A stretch of DNA of 64,000 nt, from contig OY726571.1 in the NCBI GenBank assembly GCA_963383645.1, positions 24,678,116 to 24,742,115 of the forward strand. Direction: 5' to 3'. The notes under the pieces were generated by a model. That model was not told where the DNA came from. It saw nothing but the letters and a program-made list of their open reading frames with translations, and did not search any database. The stretch comes from Muscardinus avellanarius (lineage: Eukaryota > Chordata > Mammalia > Rodentia > Gliridae). Position numbers and translations under genes: made by a program. This document shows positions 1 through 11,741 of the stretch, in pieces (positions within the stretch are counted from its first letter, which is position 1; each line of letters starts with the position of its first letter).

Positions 1-769
1 TAACATTTCTTCCCACTGCTGGCAGAGACGATATATATTTATGTGTAGTATAGGCCTGGGGACAACACTAATGATATATAAATAATCAACACATATAAAA
101 CTTGGTTGGATTGAAATTATATTGCATGTCTCCCTAAATGTATAAACACACACTAGAAAAATAAGGAACAGAGAAAAAAAAAAGCTTAAACCCTGTGAGA
201 TGCTCCAGATTCTATACATAATTTAAACAAGCACAACTGAGGCTATATCTATCTTAGAATATACTTCTCTAATGAGACTAAACAACACCATAGAAATTCT
301 TAGATATAGAAATATGGAAATTAAGATATTAAATAAATTTAGGTATTTGTTTATAGCTTAGATAATAGATTTCACTAAATAACCCAGCAGTTAATAAAGC
401 AGTATTTAGTAAAAAATAATATATCTTATATCTACTGTTAATAAAGGTGAAATAAGGTAATTATATTAAAAGTATAATATTGCTCATAAAACTATTCTAT
501 ACATGTTAGGTGATGTCTAAAAGTATCTGAAACATTAAAAAATTGTGTATTAGAAAAGAATCTGTAGACTTTCAGAAAATATATAACTTAGAAACAAAGT
601 AACATGATATTCTAACTAGAATTACCTTTTAATCGTTGAACATTTCTTACTTTTAATTTTAAATGACCTTCAGGGAATATGAATGTACTAATTCATTTTT
701 ATTACTCTAAGAAAATACCTGAGGCAGTTAAATTTATAAAAAAAAAAATAGAGGGTTAAATAACTTAGA
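1..769. other. AT-rich unique DNA, no gene seen
   Basis: No repeat family or coding pattern is recognised. The stretch is strongly AT-rich, with only short A runs. It could be intronic or intergenic. Confidence 0.5.
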
Positions 770-1130
770 GTTTTAGAAGCCAGAAGCCTAAGTAGCCTGA
801 CAGAAGCCCTTGTGAGGGTCCAACTTGGCTGAGTCACCTCCTAGTGGTAGAATGGTGAGAGAGGAAGCAATCACATTGCCAGACAGAAGCCAGAGGTGTG
901 TGGGGCCAGCCTTCCTCTTTGTACAATATCCCTCCCCTGAGAATTAACAAAATGCCCCGTGATAATCACCCTAATCCCTTTTGAGGCTGATGCCCACAGT
1001 GATGTAAGGACTTTCCATTAGCCCCAGCTCTTAAAAATTCCACAACACCTCCCAAAACCACCACTCTGGACCCTGAGCTCCTCACACATGAATCCTGGGG
1101 GATAAACCACGTCCAAGCCATAGCTATGAG
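770..1130 (-). mobile_element. Old MaLR-type LTR (ERVL-MaLR)
   Basis: A GC-richer island in AT-rich DNA. Its right end has the look of a reversed MaLR LTR: a stretch about cccaaaaccaccactctgg followed by an acatgaatcctgggggataaacca-like segment and a terminal ccaagccatag. MaLRs are ancient non-autonomous ERVL relatives and usually survive as solo LTRs. No internal sequence is seen beside it. The family name rests on resemblance only and the borders are approximate. Confidence 0.45.
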
Positions 1131-1478
1131 CCTTTATATTTCATACACGGCAGCATCTGTTAACTTTTTCTAAGAAATACTGGAGAACAAATGATATTTT
1201 GTTCTGTTTCTTTAATAATACTATAGAATAGAAACAACAAGGGACTGCTCTCAGGATATTCATGGGAAGGACAATGACATACTCATTTCTCTAATAGTAT
1301 CTGGCACATGGAGGTTTTGGAACTTTACTAGAAATGGTATCTCAAAGAAACATCTTTGAGATAGACTTTGTTGAACTATTAAATGAGGGTAATAATATAG
1401 ATAATTATTAAAATACATATGAAATAATATGGTGTAGCTGAAGTCCATAGTGGAATATACTTAAAATCCTAAAATAGT

Positions 1479-1671
1479 CTTGTAATCCCAACACTTGGGA
1501 GGCTGAGACAGGAGGATCGCACAGGTTTGAAGCCAGCCTCAGCTACTTAGTGAAGCTCTCAGTAAGTTAGTGAGACGCTGTTTCCAAATAAAATATAAAA
1601 TAGGTTTGGATGTATAGCCCGGAGGTAGAAAGCCCCTGGGTTTCACCCCAGTACCACACACAAAAAAAAAA
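1479..1671 (+). mobile_element. Dimeric B1-ID SINE, 5'-truncated
   Basis: The copy begins inside the B1 half at cttgtaatcccaacacttgg and lacks the first roughly 20 bases. It continues through the ID half (agcccggaggtagaaagc) to an A tail. A 14-bp target duplication, aatcctaaaatagt at 1465-1478, recurs with one mismatch at 1670-1683. It belongs to the intermediate layer, marked by cttagtgagacgctgtttcc. Confidence 0.9.
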
Positions 1672-1899
1672 TCCTAAAGTAGTAAAAATGCTGTGCAGCT
1701 CTGGCCAAGAATGTTTAACAATGTCACACAAGGATTACAACAGCAACCACTAGGGACTCTGGCCTTCAGCTTGGGTCTAGTCTTTAAGTGCTGTCTCCAA
1801 CTCTAAAGGACTTAAATTTAAAATCTCATCCCATTATCAAGACTTAGAAAAAAGTAAAAGATGCAGAATAAAGATGTAGAACACACAGAAGCACGTGAC

Positions 1900-2015
1900 C
1901 AAGAGACCTACTGAATAAAATTCAGATCCATGAAAATAAAAATTTTTAAAAATAGTGGCAGGGGCACTTACTTAGTATGTGTAAAAAAACACCCTAGGTT
2001 CAATCTTCGGAACTG
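1900..2015 (+). mobile_element. Degenerate ID-like fragment
   Basis: The segment around 1955-2010 (ggggcacttacttagtatgtg, then ccctaggttcaatcttcgg) resembles a decayed alanine-tRNA-derived ID element followed by an A-rich tail. It is heavily diverged and the assignment is tentative. Confidence 0.35.
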
Positions 2016-2864
2016 TAATTCAAACAAATAATAAATAAGCTAAAAATTCATAATAAGCTATCTGAACATATAGAAAGAAAGTATAGTTTCCTTAACAGCA
2101 TGAGTAGTTAAGAAATATGACAGTGTGTTGAACATTGGTCCATTGTTGATAGAGAGACTTGGTTTTCTCTGCCAACAGCAGCTAATTCCTAAATGATGGA
2201 AAGAACCATCCAGTGTAGTAGCTAGGCTGAAGAGAGAAAGAATTGTATTCAGAGGAGAACCAACAGAACACAGGTGACAAAGGAGGAGAAAGTGTGATTG
2301 GACCAGCAAAGAAACATTCGTTGGCCAGTTTATAAATAAGGAGGACTTAGAAACATATCTAACTTCATTGTTTTACATTCTTTTAGTTAAGTAATCTGTG
2401 TATCAAATAATATATATATATGTATATATATATATATATGTGTGTGTATATAGTTATGCATAAATTAATTGAATTATAAATTATAAATAATTCTCATTAC
2501 ATTGCTTAAGATAAGTGATTCTATTACTAAGTTTTGTTTTAATTATACAAAGTACAAACTTTTATAAAAACAGAAGAAGAGCGAGAGTAGAGGGAGGTGG
2601 AAAGGGAGGAGAGAAGGAAAAGTCAACATTTATGTATCAGACAAGTCAACAATGCTCCAAAATGTTAGAAAAAGAAAATCATGAAATCTAAAGCATAACT
2701 GATTGAGCTTTCAAACATCTCCATAATAAAGAGGGACCAAAAGACTAATGCAATGAATGCTTAACTTAAACAGTCAGACTGAATTAAAAGAATGTATTCT
2801 CACAACCCTTTGGAGTCGTGTCCAAACTATCCTGGGATGCCACTGTTCATTTTTGGGGTTTTAG
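2016..2864. other. Unique AT-rich DNA with a TA/TG microsatellite
   Basis: An interrupted TA/TG run lies at about 2408-2452. Otherwise nothing is recognised. An 83-codon minus-strand reading frame at 2058-2309 has no domain or compositional support and is not called a gene. Confidence 0.5.
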
Positions 2865-2877
2865 AATGTTATAACTG

Positions 2878-3086
2878 AGCCGGGCGTGGTGGGGCACACT
2901 TATAATCCCCGCGCTTGGGAGGCTGAGACAGGAGGATCGCACAGGTTTGAAGCCAGCCTCAGCTACTTAGTGAGGCTCTCAGCAACTTAGTGAGACCCTG
3001 TTTCCAAATAAAAATATAAAATGGTTCTGGGAGTATAGCCCGGAGGTAGAAAGTCTCTGGGTTCTACCCTCCAGTACCACAAAAAA
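2878..3086 (+). mobile_element. Full-length dimeric B1-ID SINE
   Basis: The copy starts at the canonical agccgggcgtggtgg end and runs through the B1 half and ID half (agcccggaggtagaaag) to a short A tail. A perfect 13-bp target duplication, aatgttataactg, flanks it at 2865-2877 and 3087-3099. It belongs to the intermediate layer. Confidence 0.93.
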
Positions 3087-3099
3087 AATGTTATAACTG

Positions 3100-4740
3100 T
3101 ACATGTAATTAAAGGAAAAGAGTTCACATTAGTAAGTAAATAGTCTTTAGAAAAAGCAATGTTCTGTGTACAAGAAAAGATATTTTACTACCAATAAATC
3201 CAGGGTTTTTTTTTAATAAGGGAAAATGAACGTCCTCATCAAGAAAGTGGAAAGTGTATTGTGCCCTGTGGTATGGTTATCTTGTCATGCTTTGGCACAC
3301 CCCTACTAAAGACACTGGGAAAGTTCTCCAGATGGATAGTACATGGAAAATGACTCAACCCTCCATCACATGCTATGATTAGATCAGTGAAATCAAAATT
3401 GTTGCCATAAAAGATTGAAATATAAACTCTCTTCTATATATTTAAAAACTTTAATAATTCCCTCAATAGTTTTTTTTTGAAACAATAAGAGCTAATTTTG
3501 AATAATGTATATTAGGTAGGTAGAATTTTCAAAAAAAATCAATAAGCAAAATGTTAATCTTAATATATAATAATATATATGAAAATATACAAAAAATAAA
3601 ATGGTATTAGGAGACTAACAACTCTCTACCTAAGTAGCTTATTTATAAATTCTCCTTTGAGCTATGGGTGATTACAGTATAAAATAAAACATTTTGTCAT
3701 TTATTATGACTACTATATCCTGCCTAACAAACAGCATCTACACACACATGCATTACAATCTGTCAACAAATATGTCAGACACAGGAAAACAGAAGCTAAC
3801 AGTACGTAAATTTCCTAGATAATTATTCGTTCAATTGATCCTGAAGAATGTACTGGTGGAGGTATTTGGTGAGGGCCTCTTTGCTACATCATCCTGTTTC
3901 TGAAGGCAAAAGGGCAAAGAGAGTCCTGAGGGGGCTGAATTTGCTTTTATAATAAACCCATCTTCATGGTAATTTTAACAAACCCTTTTCCATAATAATG
4001 ATAGTAGCATATTCCTTGGTTTTTTTCAGATGACTTACAAAAGAAGTTATGACATATTACTTATCTTTTTTCTTATAATTTAATGCATAGATTTCTAAAT
4101 TAGCAAAATGAAATTATATCTTGCCATTTAAATTGGTAAGATTTTTGTTTTTTTATCCTAATTTATTTTACAGGTACCTATATTTCTCAGATAATACTAT
4201 TAAATCTATTTTGAATAGATTACATAGCCTAATTATTCCAATGACTAATGAATTCAACTATTATTTATGATATAATCCAATCAGAAATGACACTAATGTT
4301 AAATTTAATATGAGGAAACTTTTTCTGGAATTTTTATTTGAAGATTCTGACTACTTAAATTAATCAAATAATTGACTTACTTATGCAGTTGTTTTTTTCA
4401 TTTGATGGAACTGCTTTTAATTTTATCTTCATGGTATCATCAAAGGGCTATTTTAATACCCTAATTAGAAAAGTTATATCAGCACAAAAATATAAATGTT
4501 CGTGTATATATATATAAATTTTTGTGTAATGTATGTATAATCACTATGTATAGGTGTTAATGATTATTCTAAAATTTCAGAAAAATTATTCCAAATATAG
4601 ATTGGCTCTTATTTAAAATTTAAATATCACATTTCTAACAATTATCTTCATTTAAATTGATTGGTTCAATTTCTGAAAATTTTATAGCATGCACATTTTT
4701 TCAACTATTATTTAATTTTTAACCACATAAATCAACAAAT
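3100..4740. other. AT-rich unique DNA
   Basis: No repeat family, coding signal or RNA gene is recognised. It is one of the more AT-rich parts of the window, with many short A and T runs. Confidence 0.5.
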
Positions 4741-5150
4741 TGTACAGTTAATCTTCAGTATTTGTGGATAGTATATTTCTAAATTCACCTATTTTCTAAA
4801 GTGTATCTATCATCCCCAAATCGGTATATGGTGTTTGGGGGTATCCATGGCCTTGTGTGTAAACAGTGACTCAGCTGAAGCCGAGCACAGCTCTGCTCTA
4901 CCTTTTCTAGCTCTGTTACACTAAGTGTGTTTCCATTAAATGGCCTATTAGTGTTACATTTTGAATTTTTGTGGGTTTTGCTGGTTATTTTGTCATTTGA
5001 CAAAAAGCTTCAGTACCATGCTGCATTCTCCAGTGCAGGAAAGCTGTACAGTGCTGAGGGAGAACATCTTTTAAGTTTTGTTCACAACTTGTGATGCTGT
5101 TGGCCCTGAGTTCAAGGTCAACAATATATAAATATATACTATATATATAG

Positions 5151-5196
<46 letters not shown>

Positions 5197-5735
5197 CCTA
5201 TATATAGTACATATATAGGATATATATATTCTTCTCATATATCTATATATATGAAAATAAAAAGGAAATTTGTTGATCTGTACATGAGGCTACCTGGGAA
5301 ATTACTAAAGTAACAACTCTAGTACATGAAAAATATACGGTGGAAACATTGTTAAATTTTTAGCTATATGGGACTAGGATTGATTTAAAGAAAAAAATAA
5401 GTATAGAGATCAGTATTGTGATGATAAATGACAAAGAAATGTATGATCAGATTACGTAGCTTCAGGAAAGAGGAAGACCTTTCTCTGCTATTTATTATAA
5501 AGAAATACATTGTAATGTAAGTTACTTATAAGAAATATACATGTTAAAATTCAACTTTAAACAGAAACACATATAAAACAAGGTTATACATTTATCAGTT
5601 GATGAAACATTTTGACCAGAAGGCTACAGGGACATAAGCTTGTATTTTCCCTTGAACATGAGTTTGATGTTTATTAATCCTGTATTCAGAATAACATTAT
5701 GGAACATAACTAATACCCAGCAAGCTCTTTTGTAC
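4741..5735 (+). mobile_element. Tigger-type DNA transposon remnant (TcMar-Tigger), internally deleted
   Basis: The left end, tacagttaatcttcagtatt at 4743, resembles the Tigger terminal inverted repeat. The following roughly 330 bp track the Tigger 5' region (around 4800-5000). At 5085-5120 a stretch with gatgctgttggccctgagtt matches the part of the transposase that encodes the N-terminal DNA-binding helix. The region 5535-5730 (acagaaacacatataaaaca, then a degenerate end) matches the distal part. The catalytic DDE region is missing and an AT dinucleotide expansion occupies 5115-5250. This is a dead cut-and-paste element; the family is recalled from its consensus pattern, not searched. Confidence 0.7.
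5190..5226. repeat. AT-rich perfect palindrome in Tigger remnant
   Basis: Perfect 16-bp arms at 5190-5205 and 5211-5226 surround the 5-base loop agtac. The site lies at the right edge of a TA dinucleotide tract and could extrude as a cruciform. It is probably a by-product of AT-repeat growth and not a binding site. Confidence 0.8.
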
Positions 5736-6267
5736 TAATAATTTATAAACAATGCTCAAGAAGCATTTAGACTGTCAAAAAGATTCTTTACTCTTATAAC
5801 CATTAGCAACTCAGAAAAAGAGGACAGCATCAAAACTGAAATGCTATATCTCATCATCTTATGCTATCCCTGGTCAGGTCACACCTCAGTAGAGGCCTGG
5901 CCTACTTCCAGGTAAGATCAGAGTCAGAAAATCCGTCCAGTTGTTCAGTTCATCACAGATTTCAAGACTTTTCTGTAAGTGAAGCACTGCCCTGAGTACA
6001 TGGAACACAATATCAATATGAGGTACTCTCTGACATTAAAAACCAGCAAAATTATTATTTTGATGAATGGCAAGAAATTTCAAAGTCTACCTATTTTTAA
6101 TGAGAGGGAAAAAACCAATAACATTAAAGCAAATAGAGAGGATGTCGCAAAGAAACCTTTCGAACTATTGAGTTCCCTAATAGTGCATGACTGAGGACAT
6201 TTTTTAGTAATCATAAAAAAGAGCCAACTCCTGTTTTAGATTAAGTCTCTATATATTGATGACTTTA
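5736..6267. other. Unique DNA, no gene seen
   Basis: Nothing is recognised. A 71-codon plus-strand frame at 5979-6194 shows no domain or codon pattern that would support a gene. Confidence 0.5.
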
Positions 6268-6282
6268 AATTTCTAATATTTA

Positions 6283-6499
6283 GCCAGGCATAAATTTATT
6301 TATGCCTAATATTTAGTACATGCTTGTAATCCATATGCGCTTGTGAGGCGGAGACAGGAGGATCGCGCAGGTTCGAAGCTAGCCTCAATGGCTTAAGAGA
6401 CCCTGTTTCCTAAATTATAAAATAGGTCTGGCAGTGTAGCCTGGAGGTAGAAGGGTTACATCCCCAGTACCACCAAAAATATGAATAAATAAAATAAAT
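6283..6499 (+). mobile_element. Dimeric B1-ID SINE with internal duplication
   Basis: It carries gaggcggagacaggaggatc and the ggcttaagagaccctgtttcc marker of the youngest layer. Near the 5' end about 25 bases (aaatttatttatgcctaat) interrupt the B1 start and partly repeat the flank. The target duplication aaatttctaatattta occurs at about 6268-6282 and 6500-6515. The tail is AAAT-rich. Confidence 0.88.
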
Positions 6500-6682
6500 A
6501 AATTTCTAATATTTATTTTACCTTTGAAGATACATTTGTCCTTTATTATCATAAAATATTCTTATGTTTTAATATAGTAAAAACATTGAGAAATGGGGTG
6601 AGGGAGAAAATCACCAATAATCATCCATACATATTAATAGCTAAATTTTTTTCTACTTACTAGGTGACAAGTCCTATTCCTT

Positions 6683-6685
6683 TGT

Positions 6686-6726
<41 letters not shown>

Positions 6727-6913
6727 CTAGGGATTGAACCTAGGGACATTCTATCTTTGAGTTACAACCCCAGCCCTATTTTATTTTGAAACTAAGATTC
6801 ACAGAGTCGTTGAAGGTCTCACTAAATTGCTGAGGCTTGCCCTTGAACCTGTGAACCTCCTATTTCAGCCTCCTAAGTATTGGGATTACAGGCTTATACC
6901 AACACACCCAGCT
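6683..6913 (-). mobile_element. Dimeric B1-ID SINE, old layer, with GT-repeat tail
   Basis: The reverse-strand copy reads gggattgaacctagggacat for its ID half and ends with the complement of a B1 start (accaacacacccagc). Its 3' tail is a (TG)n run at 6687-6725. The target duplication tgacaagtcctatt at 6665-6678 recurs with one mismatch at 6914-6927. Many substitutions mark it as old. Confidence 0.87.
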
Positions 6914-7204
6914 TGACAAGTCGTATTATTGATGTCTTATATTAATTACAATTACTAAGGTAGTAATTTTTTTCTACATCTTTCATGTATGAGGGATTTG
7001 GTGGAGGGCACAGATGAGATATGAAAAGTAAGGGCTTTCTATCAACCTCAGACACTTAATTCTTACTATAGTTCCTTATGCAGTAATAAAAATCTTGTTC
7101 ATTCTGGGAAAAAAATTCTAAGACTAGTACCTACAAATGTAACACACTTTCAAAAGTTGCTGTGCCGTGGAGTGTATTTCTCTATCTTAGAAGGCTACCC
7201 ATTA

Positions 7205-7424
7205 GCCGGGCGTGGTGGCGCACGCTTGTAATCCCCGCGCTTGGGAGGCGGAGACAGGAGGATCGCGCTGGTTCGGAGCCAGCCTCGCTGGTTTAAGAGA
7301 CTCTGTTTCCACATGGAAATGTTAAAAAATAGGTCTGGGAGTGTAGCCCGTGGGAGTGTATACCGGAGGTAGAAGGGCTTCCAGGAACCCCAGTATCACC
7401 AAAAAAAAAAAAAAAAAAAAAAAA
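7205..7424 (+). mobile_element. Full-length young dimeric SINE
   Basis: The start is gccgggcgtggtggcgcacg, with several CpG sites kept. Youngest-layer markers are present: gaggcggagacaggaggatc, tttaagagactctgtttcc and a changed ID end (gggcttccaggaacccc). A short duplication repeats the gtgtagcccg part of the ID half. The pure A tail is about 24 nt. Flanking 16-bp duplications (agaaggctacccatta, 7189-7204 and 7425-7440) differ at one base. Confidence 0.95.
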
Positions 7425-7747
7425 AGAAGGCTATCCATTATAAAAAACCAAATGTAATCAAATATTATATGCCATTTTTTATTATTTGGGGTAGACGATC
7501 TGCTAAGGGTTATTAAAGTTATGTCCATCTTTCAGCACTTAAGTCTAATTTGTACATTAGGTATTTTTATGCAAATAATTATTTCTTTCATCTTAGGAAA
7601 GGGATGGCCTCAGTGTTCAGGGATTTGAAAAGGACCCTAGAATTTATTCAACAAATAATACATTATGAGACTTCGGCAGTAAGTAGCCTGGTCAGAAATG
7701 AGCTGTAGTTAGACCATTTTGACAACTACAAAGAAAAGAGATTTTAA

Positions 7748-7925
7748 GCCAAGAATGGTGGCACGCGCTTGTAATCCCCACACTTAGGAGGCTGAGACAG
7801 GAGGATTGCGCAGGTTTGAAGCCAGCCTCAGCTGGTTTAAGAGACCCTGTTTCCAAATAAAATATAAAATAGGTCTGGGAGTGTAGCCCAGAGGTAGAAG
7901 GACCCTGGATTCCATCCCCAGTACT
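7748..7925 (+). mobile_element. Dimeric B1-ID SINE with long microsatellite tail
   Basis: B1 half, then ggtttaagagaccctgtttcc, then an ID half ending in ccatccccagtactg. It is intermediate in sequence between the middle and youngest layers. The target duplication (aagagatttta) is seen before it at about 7736-7746 and after the tail at about 8081-8091. Confidence 0.9.
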
Positions 7926-7927
7926 GA

Positions 7928-7991
<64 letters not shown>

Positions 7992-8013
7992 GGGAGGGAG
8001 GGAGGGAGGGAGG

Positions 8014-8065
<52 letters not shown>

Positions 8066-8078
8066 AGAAAAAGAAAAG
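7926..8078. repeat. Compound microsatellite (GAAA)n(GGGA)n(GA)n
   Basis: About 65 nt of GAAA units, about 30 nt of GGGA units and about 40 nt of GA form a single purine-only strand. It lies inside the target duplication of the preceding SINE, so it arose from that element's A tail. The serine/leucine-rich reading frames across it on the minus strand are translations of the repeat. Confidence 0.97.
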
Positions 8079-8091
8079 GGAAGAGATTTTA

Positions 8092-8740
8092 GAGAGACCA
8101 AACCTGATTGCATAGTAGGGGCAAGACCCATCAAGAGACAATCACTGATAATAGGATGATGGGGGCCAGAGAAAAATAAGAAATGCTTATTTCTGAATGT
8201 ATAGATGTAATTTTACAAATGCTATATGATTGTTTAGGTTCATGACTTCTCAGCTCAAACCATTTTTTCCTTAAGTGATATAACAGTCTATATATCACCA
8301 AGAAGACAAACTGTATAAAATACCATTTGTCAGCCCAAATGTTGACATCGGTCTAAAAAGTGCTCTCTTTATTGTGCTGCTTCATGGTTCCCTCGTTTCT
8401 AATTCTGTTGCTACCAATAATTATTTAAGGTTAGGAACATGCTAGTGCCCTAAAACACTGTCTAGAAACAAAGTGCAAATAACATTTGTAAATTGGTTGT
8501 TTTGGAATTGAAAAATTTGTTTCGAAGCTGGGAAGCCTATTTTATAGCACATGATTTGAAATTTGGCAAATCACATGCTATAAGATACGGATAATATGCC
8601 TTAAATCTTACTCTGTCAGAGAAAGAAAGACGAATACTTATGAATTTAATACTATTTCAAAAGTTGTGCCATGATATGTACTTTATATCTTAAAAGACAA
8701 ACTACTAGAAAAATTATGTTGTAAAAATATGAGAAAGGAC

Positions 8741-8778
<38 letters not shown>

Positions 8779-9478
8779 AATTAAGCTTAATATATAACAA
8801 TCTAATATATAATATATTAATATATCCATTAATATATGTTAATACAATGTATAGATTACTATATATAGCTATTTCATATAGTTTCTTAGTTAGCTAGAAA
8901 AAAAGGCAGCAATTTTACCCAATCCTTCCACATATAAGCATCCATGTTTGTAAATCTTACATATTTACTTAAATATTTACTTATATATTTACTTATATAT
9001 TGACTTCAATATGTTCTTAAATCTTACATATTTACTCATTCTTAAATAATCATATATATTAAGAGTCTTAGAACAAAAATAAAGGCACCAAACATCCATT
9101 TTCCTCACCTTCAACCTTGGCTCCACTCCAGAGTTCTCTTGATGTCCTAGAATTTCACCTCAGTAACAATATGGTTGAGAATTGAGGCATGGCAGTAATT
9201 CTGTAACCAGGTCCCCAATTTAATAAAAAGCCAATAAGTTAATTATGGTCATAAAATATCATTCAAATGGTCACTGCAAGCCAAAGAAACTCTAGCTTAT
9301 ATCCAAGAGATGATTTCCTCATAGAATTTTTTGTCCTACTTCAGATTTTACAAATCAGAGACATCTGCTTATTGGTCTCTCTCCAACAGAAGTATCAACA
9401 TCTATGATATCTATCAATATCACAGCTTATTTTAACTATTTTATGTCCAAGGCTAGCCCACTAAAATAAATATCATAT
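8092..9478. other. Unique DNA with a TA microsatellite
   Basis: A (TA)n run lies at about 8741-8776, followed by AT-rich sequence with repeated tatatt and ttacttat motifs to about 9060. No gene or known repeat family is recognised in the rest. Confidence 0.5.
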
Positions 9479-9504
9479 TTTTTTTATTGAGGTTTTTATT
9501 TAAG

Positions 9505-9705
9505 GGTTTTTTTGTTTGGGGGGGGGGTGTTGGTGGTACTGGGTTTCTTGGAAACCCTTCTACATACTCCCAGACACCTATTTTTTTACATTTTTATTTG
9601 GAAACTGGGTCTCTTAAGCTAGCAAGGCTGGCTTCAAACCTGTGCGATCCTCCTGTCTCCACCTCCCAATCGCGGGGATTACAAGCGTGCACCACCACGC
9701 CTAGC
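9505..9705 (-). mobile_element. Young dimeric SINE inserted in an L1 tail
   Basis: The reverse copy shows ggtactgggtttcttggaaa, gtctcttaagctagcaagg and the complement of the B1 start near 9690-9705. It has the youngest-layer markers and an unusual G run at 9518-9527 just outside. The flanking duplication tgaggttttt(a)att appears at 9488 and 9706. Poly(T) to its left (9478-9487) probably belongs to the L1 into which it jumped. Confidence 0.88.
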
Positions 9706-10180
9706 TGAGGTTTTAATGACTCTTTTATTTATTGACTTACTATAATGATCCATTGTGATGAAGTTCAGGGTCATAGAGGAATAAATGCACACAGCTCTCA
9801 CTGAGTCTTCCCCAGTTCTGACCCCACTCCCTCTCCCTCTCCATCTTCCCGTGAATGACACTGTGATTGGCATTGATAAGCTTGGTATGTACATCATGTC
9901 CACTGAAATGTTTCCCTCTCTAGGTCTTCCTCCCCTTCCTTCCTTCCTTCCTCAGTTGGGTCTCCTCCTCCACTAAAGTTTCTCTTCCTTTGTCTGGAGT
10001 CCCTCCTGTGTCCAAAATTATCCCTAGCTTCCACATATGAGGAAGACATCTGACCTTATATCTTTTGTGACTCACTAATCTCACTGAGCATAATATTTTT
10101 CTAGTTTCACTTATTTCCCTGCAAATGACATAATTTTGTTTTCCTTATGGCTTTGTAGAATTTCACTGTTTGGATATCCC
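9706..10180 (-). mobile_element. L1 copy 1: 3' UTR and last ORF2 codons
   Basis: Pyrimidine-rich text (ctccctctccctctccatct at about 9826), gtgattggcattgataagct and the ORF2 tail near 10100-10178 match, in order, the 3' part of the larger L1 at 52.9-53.4 kb. This is the uninverted 3' segment of an L1 whose 5' segment follows in the opposite orientation. The SINE at 9505 interrupts its A tail. Confidence 0.8.
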
Positions 10181-11165
10181 AGTGGAGCAGAATAGAAGAT
10201 TAAGAAACAAATTCACACAATTACAACTAATTGATTTTTGACAAAGGAGCCAAAAATATATATTTGAAAAAGAGATAACATGTTCAACAAATGGTGTTGG
10301 CACCGGTTACCCATATGTAGAGAAATGAAAATAAATTCCACCTTCTTACCCTGCACAAGAGTCAACTCAAGATGGATTGAAGACCTGAAAATTAGGCTAG
10401 AGACTTGAAGAAGACATAGTACCAACTCTCCAACATTTGGACACAGGAGAAAAATTTTTTCTGAACAAGACCCTAAAAACACAAGAAATTAAAATGACAA
10501 TACATGGGATTGCATTAAACTGAAGAGCTTCTGTGCAGCAAAGAAAACTCTCAAGTACTTCAAAAGAGAGCTGACAGAATAAGAAGTTCTTTATCAACTA
10601 CTCCTTTTATAGAGGACTGATAATATCTAGAATATACAAGAAACTCAGGCAACTCACCACTAGAAGAAAAAAAAAAACAATCAGAAAATGGACAAGGAAA
10701 CTAAATAGATACATTACAAAAGAAGAAATAAAAAAGCCATTAAATATTTAAAAATATTCAGCATCATTAGCAGAGAGATCCAAATCAAAACTACTCTAAG
10801 ATTTCACCCAACCCCAATTAGAATGGGAATTATTAAAACCACAAATAATTATAAATGTTGGCAAGGATGTGGAGAAGTAGTAACTCTGATATATTGTTAA
10901 CGGGATTGCATTTTAGTGCAACCACTTTGGAAAAGAGCATGCGTGTCCTCAGAAGAATGGGAATAAACCTACTATATACCATCCCTGCTATACCATCCCT
11001 GGGTATATACCCAAAAGAATTGAAACCAGACTACCATAGTAATGCATGTATATTTATGTTGATAGCTACACAATTAATAATAGCCAAACTATGAAACCAG
11101 TTAAGCTGTCCATCAACAGATGGATGGATTACAAAAGAAACATACTATTTCTAAGTTATTTAAAT
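10181..11165 (+). mobile_element. L1 copy 1: inverted ORF2 C-terminal segment
   Basis: Plus-strand ORF2 C-terminal sequence runs from tggagcagaatagaagatta to a degenerate equivalent of the element's 3'-proximal codons (ccatcaacagatggatggat at about 11112). Short frames such as 10855-11094 are remnants of the region around the ORF2 zinc knuckle. Its outer end (gattacaaaa, about 11128-11137) and the start of the reverse segment (gggatatcc) are neighbours in an intact L1, which shows an inversion and not two insertions. Frameshifts and stops make it inactive. Confidence 0.85.
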
Positions 11166-11285
11166 GAGATTTATATAGCCCAATGACTTTATCAACTTTA
11201 AATTAAAATGAAAGAAAAAAACTGCAAGTGAATATGTTATCACTGCATTTATTTAATTTTTTAATTTTTAATTTTTTTAATTTTT

Positions 11286-11488
11286 TTGCAGTACTGGGGA
11301 TGAAACCCAGGGGCATTCTACCTCCGAGCTACACCCCAGCCCTATTTTATTTATTCTTTATTTTGAAACGGGGTCTCACCGAATTGCAAAGGGCCTCATG
11401 AAGTAGCCGAGGCTGTTTGTGAACTGAAATCTTTCTGTCTCAGCCTTCCAAATTCTGGAATTACAAGCACATGCTACCACACCGAGCT
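11286..11488 (-). mobile_element. Dimeric B1-ID SINE, old layer
   Basis: The reverse copy reads gcagtactggggatgaaacc, then gagctacaccccagcccta, then gaattgcaaagggcctcatg and a B1 start complement. The ttgcatttatt(t)aa duplication is seen at about 11243 and 11489. The A/T-rich tail is at 11250-11285. Confidence 0.88.
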
Positions 11489-11597
11489 TGCATTTATTAA
11501 AAATTGTGTTTTTAGACCTAGATGTATTCAACTATGTCATATTTCACACATAGCCAGAAAAGATAGGCAAATTATTATTTTAAGATATTGTTTACTG

Positions 11598-11673
11598 TGT
11601 TGAGGCTGTGACTCAGTGGTAGAACACTTAATATCACAAATCAAGTTTATGGGTTTGATGCTCCGCACCAAAA
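11598..11673 (+). mobile_element. ID-like element (alanine-tRNA-derived)
   Basis: gaggctgtgactcagtggta followed by gaacactt and ggtttgatgctccgcacc resembles an ID monomer with A-box and B-box regions. It has no B1 half. Its tail passes directly into a trinucleotide repeat. Confidence 0.65.
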
Positions 11674-11674
11674 A

Positions 11675-11675
<1 letters not shown>

Positions 11676-11740
<65 letters not shown>
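11676..11740. repeat. Compound trinucleotide repeat (ACT)15(GCT)6-7
   Basis: Fifteen uninterrupted ACT units at 11676-11720 switch cleanly to GCT at 11721-11740. The change is one base per unit and is in phase. It sits at the tail of the ID-like element. Reading frames through it give runs of Thr/Ala or Val and are not genes. Confidence 0.97.

Positions 11741-11741
<1 letters not shown>

Noticed and set aside
7692..8141. 149- and 116-codon Ser/Leu/Phe-rich frames
   Set aside because: They run through the GAAA/GGGA/GA tail of a SINE and the SINE itself.
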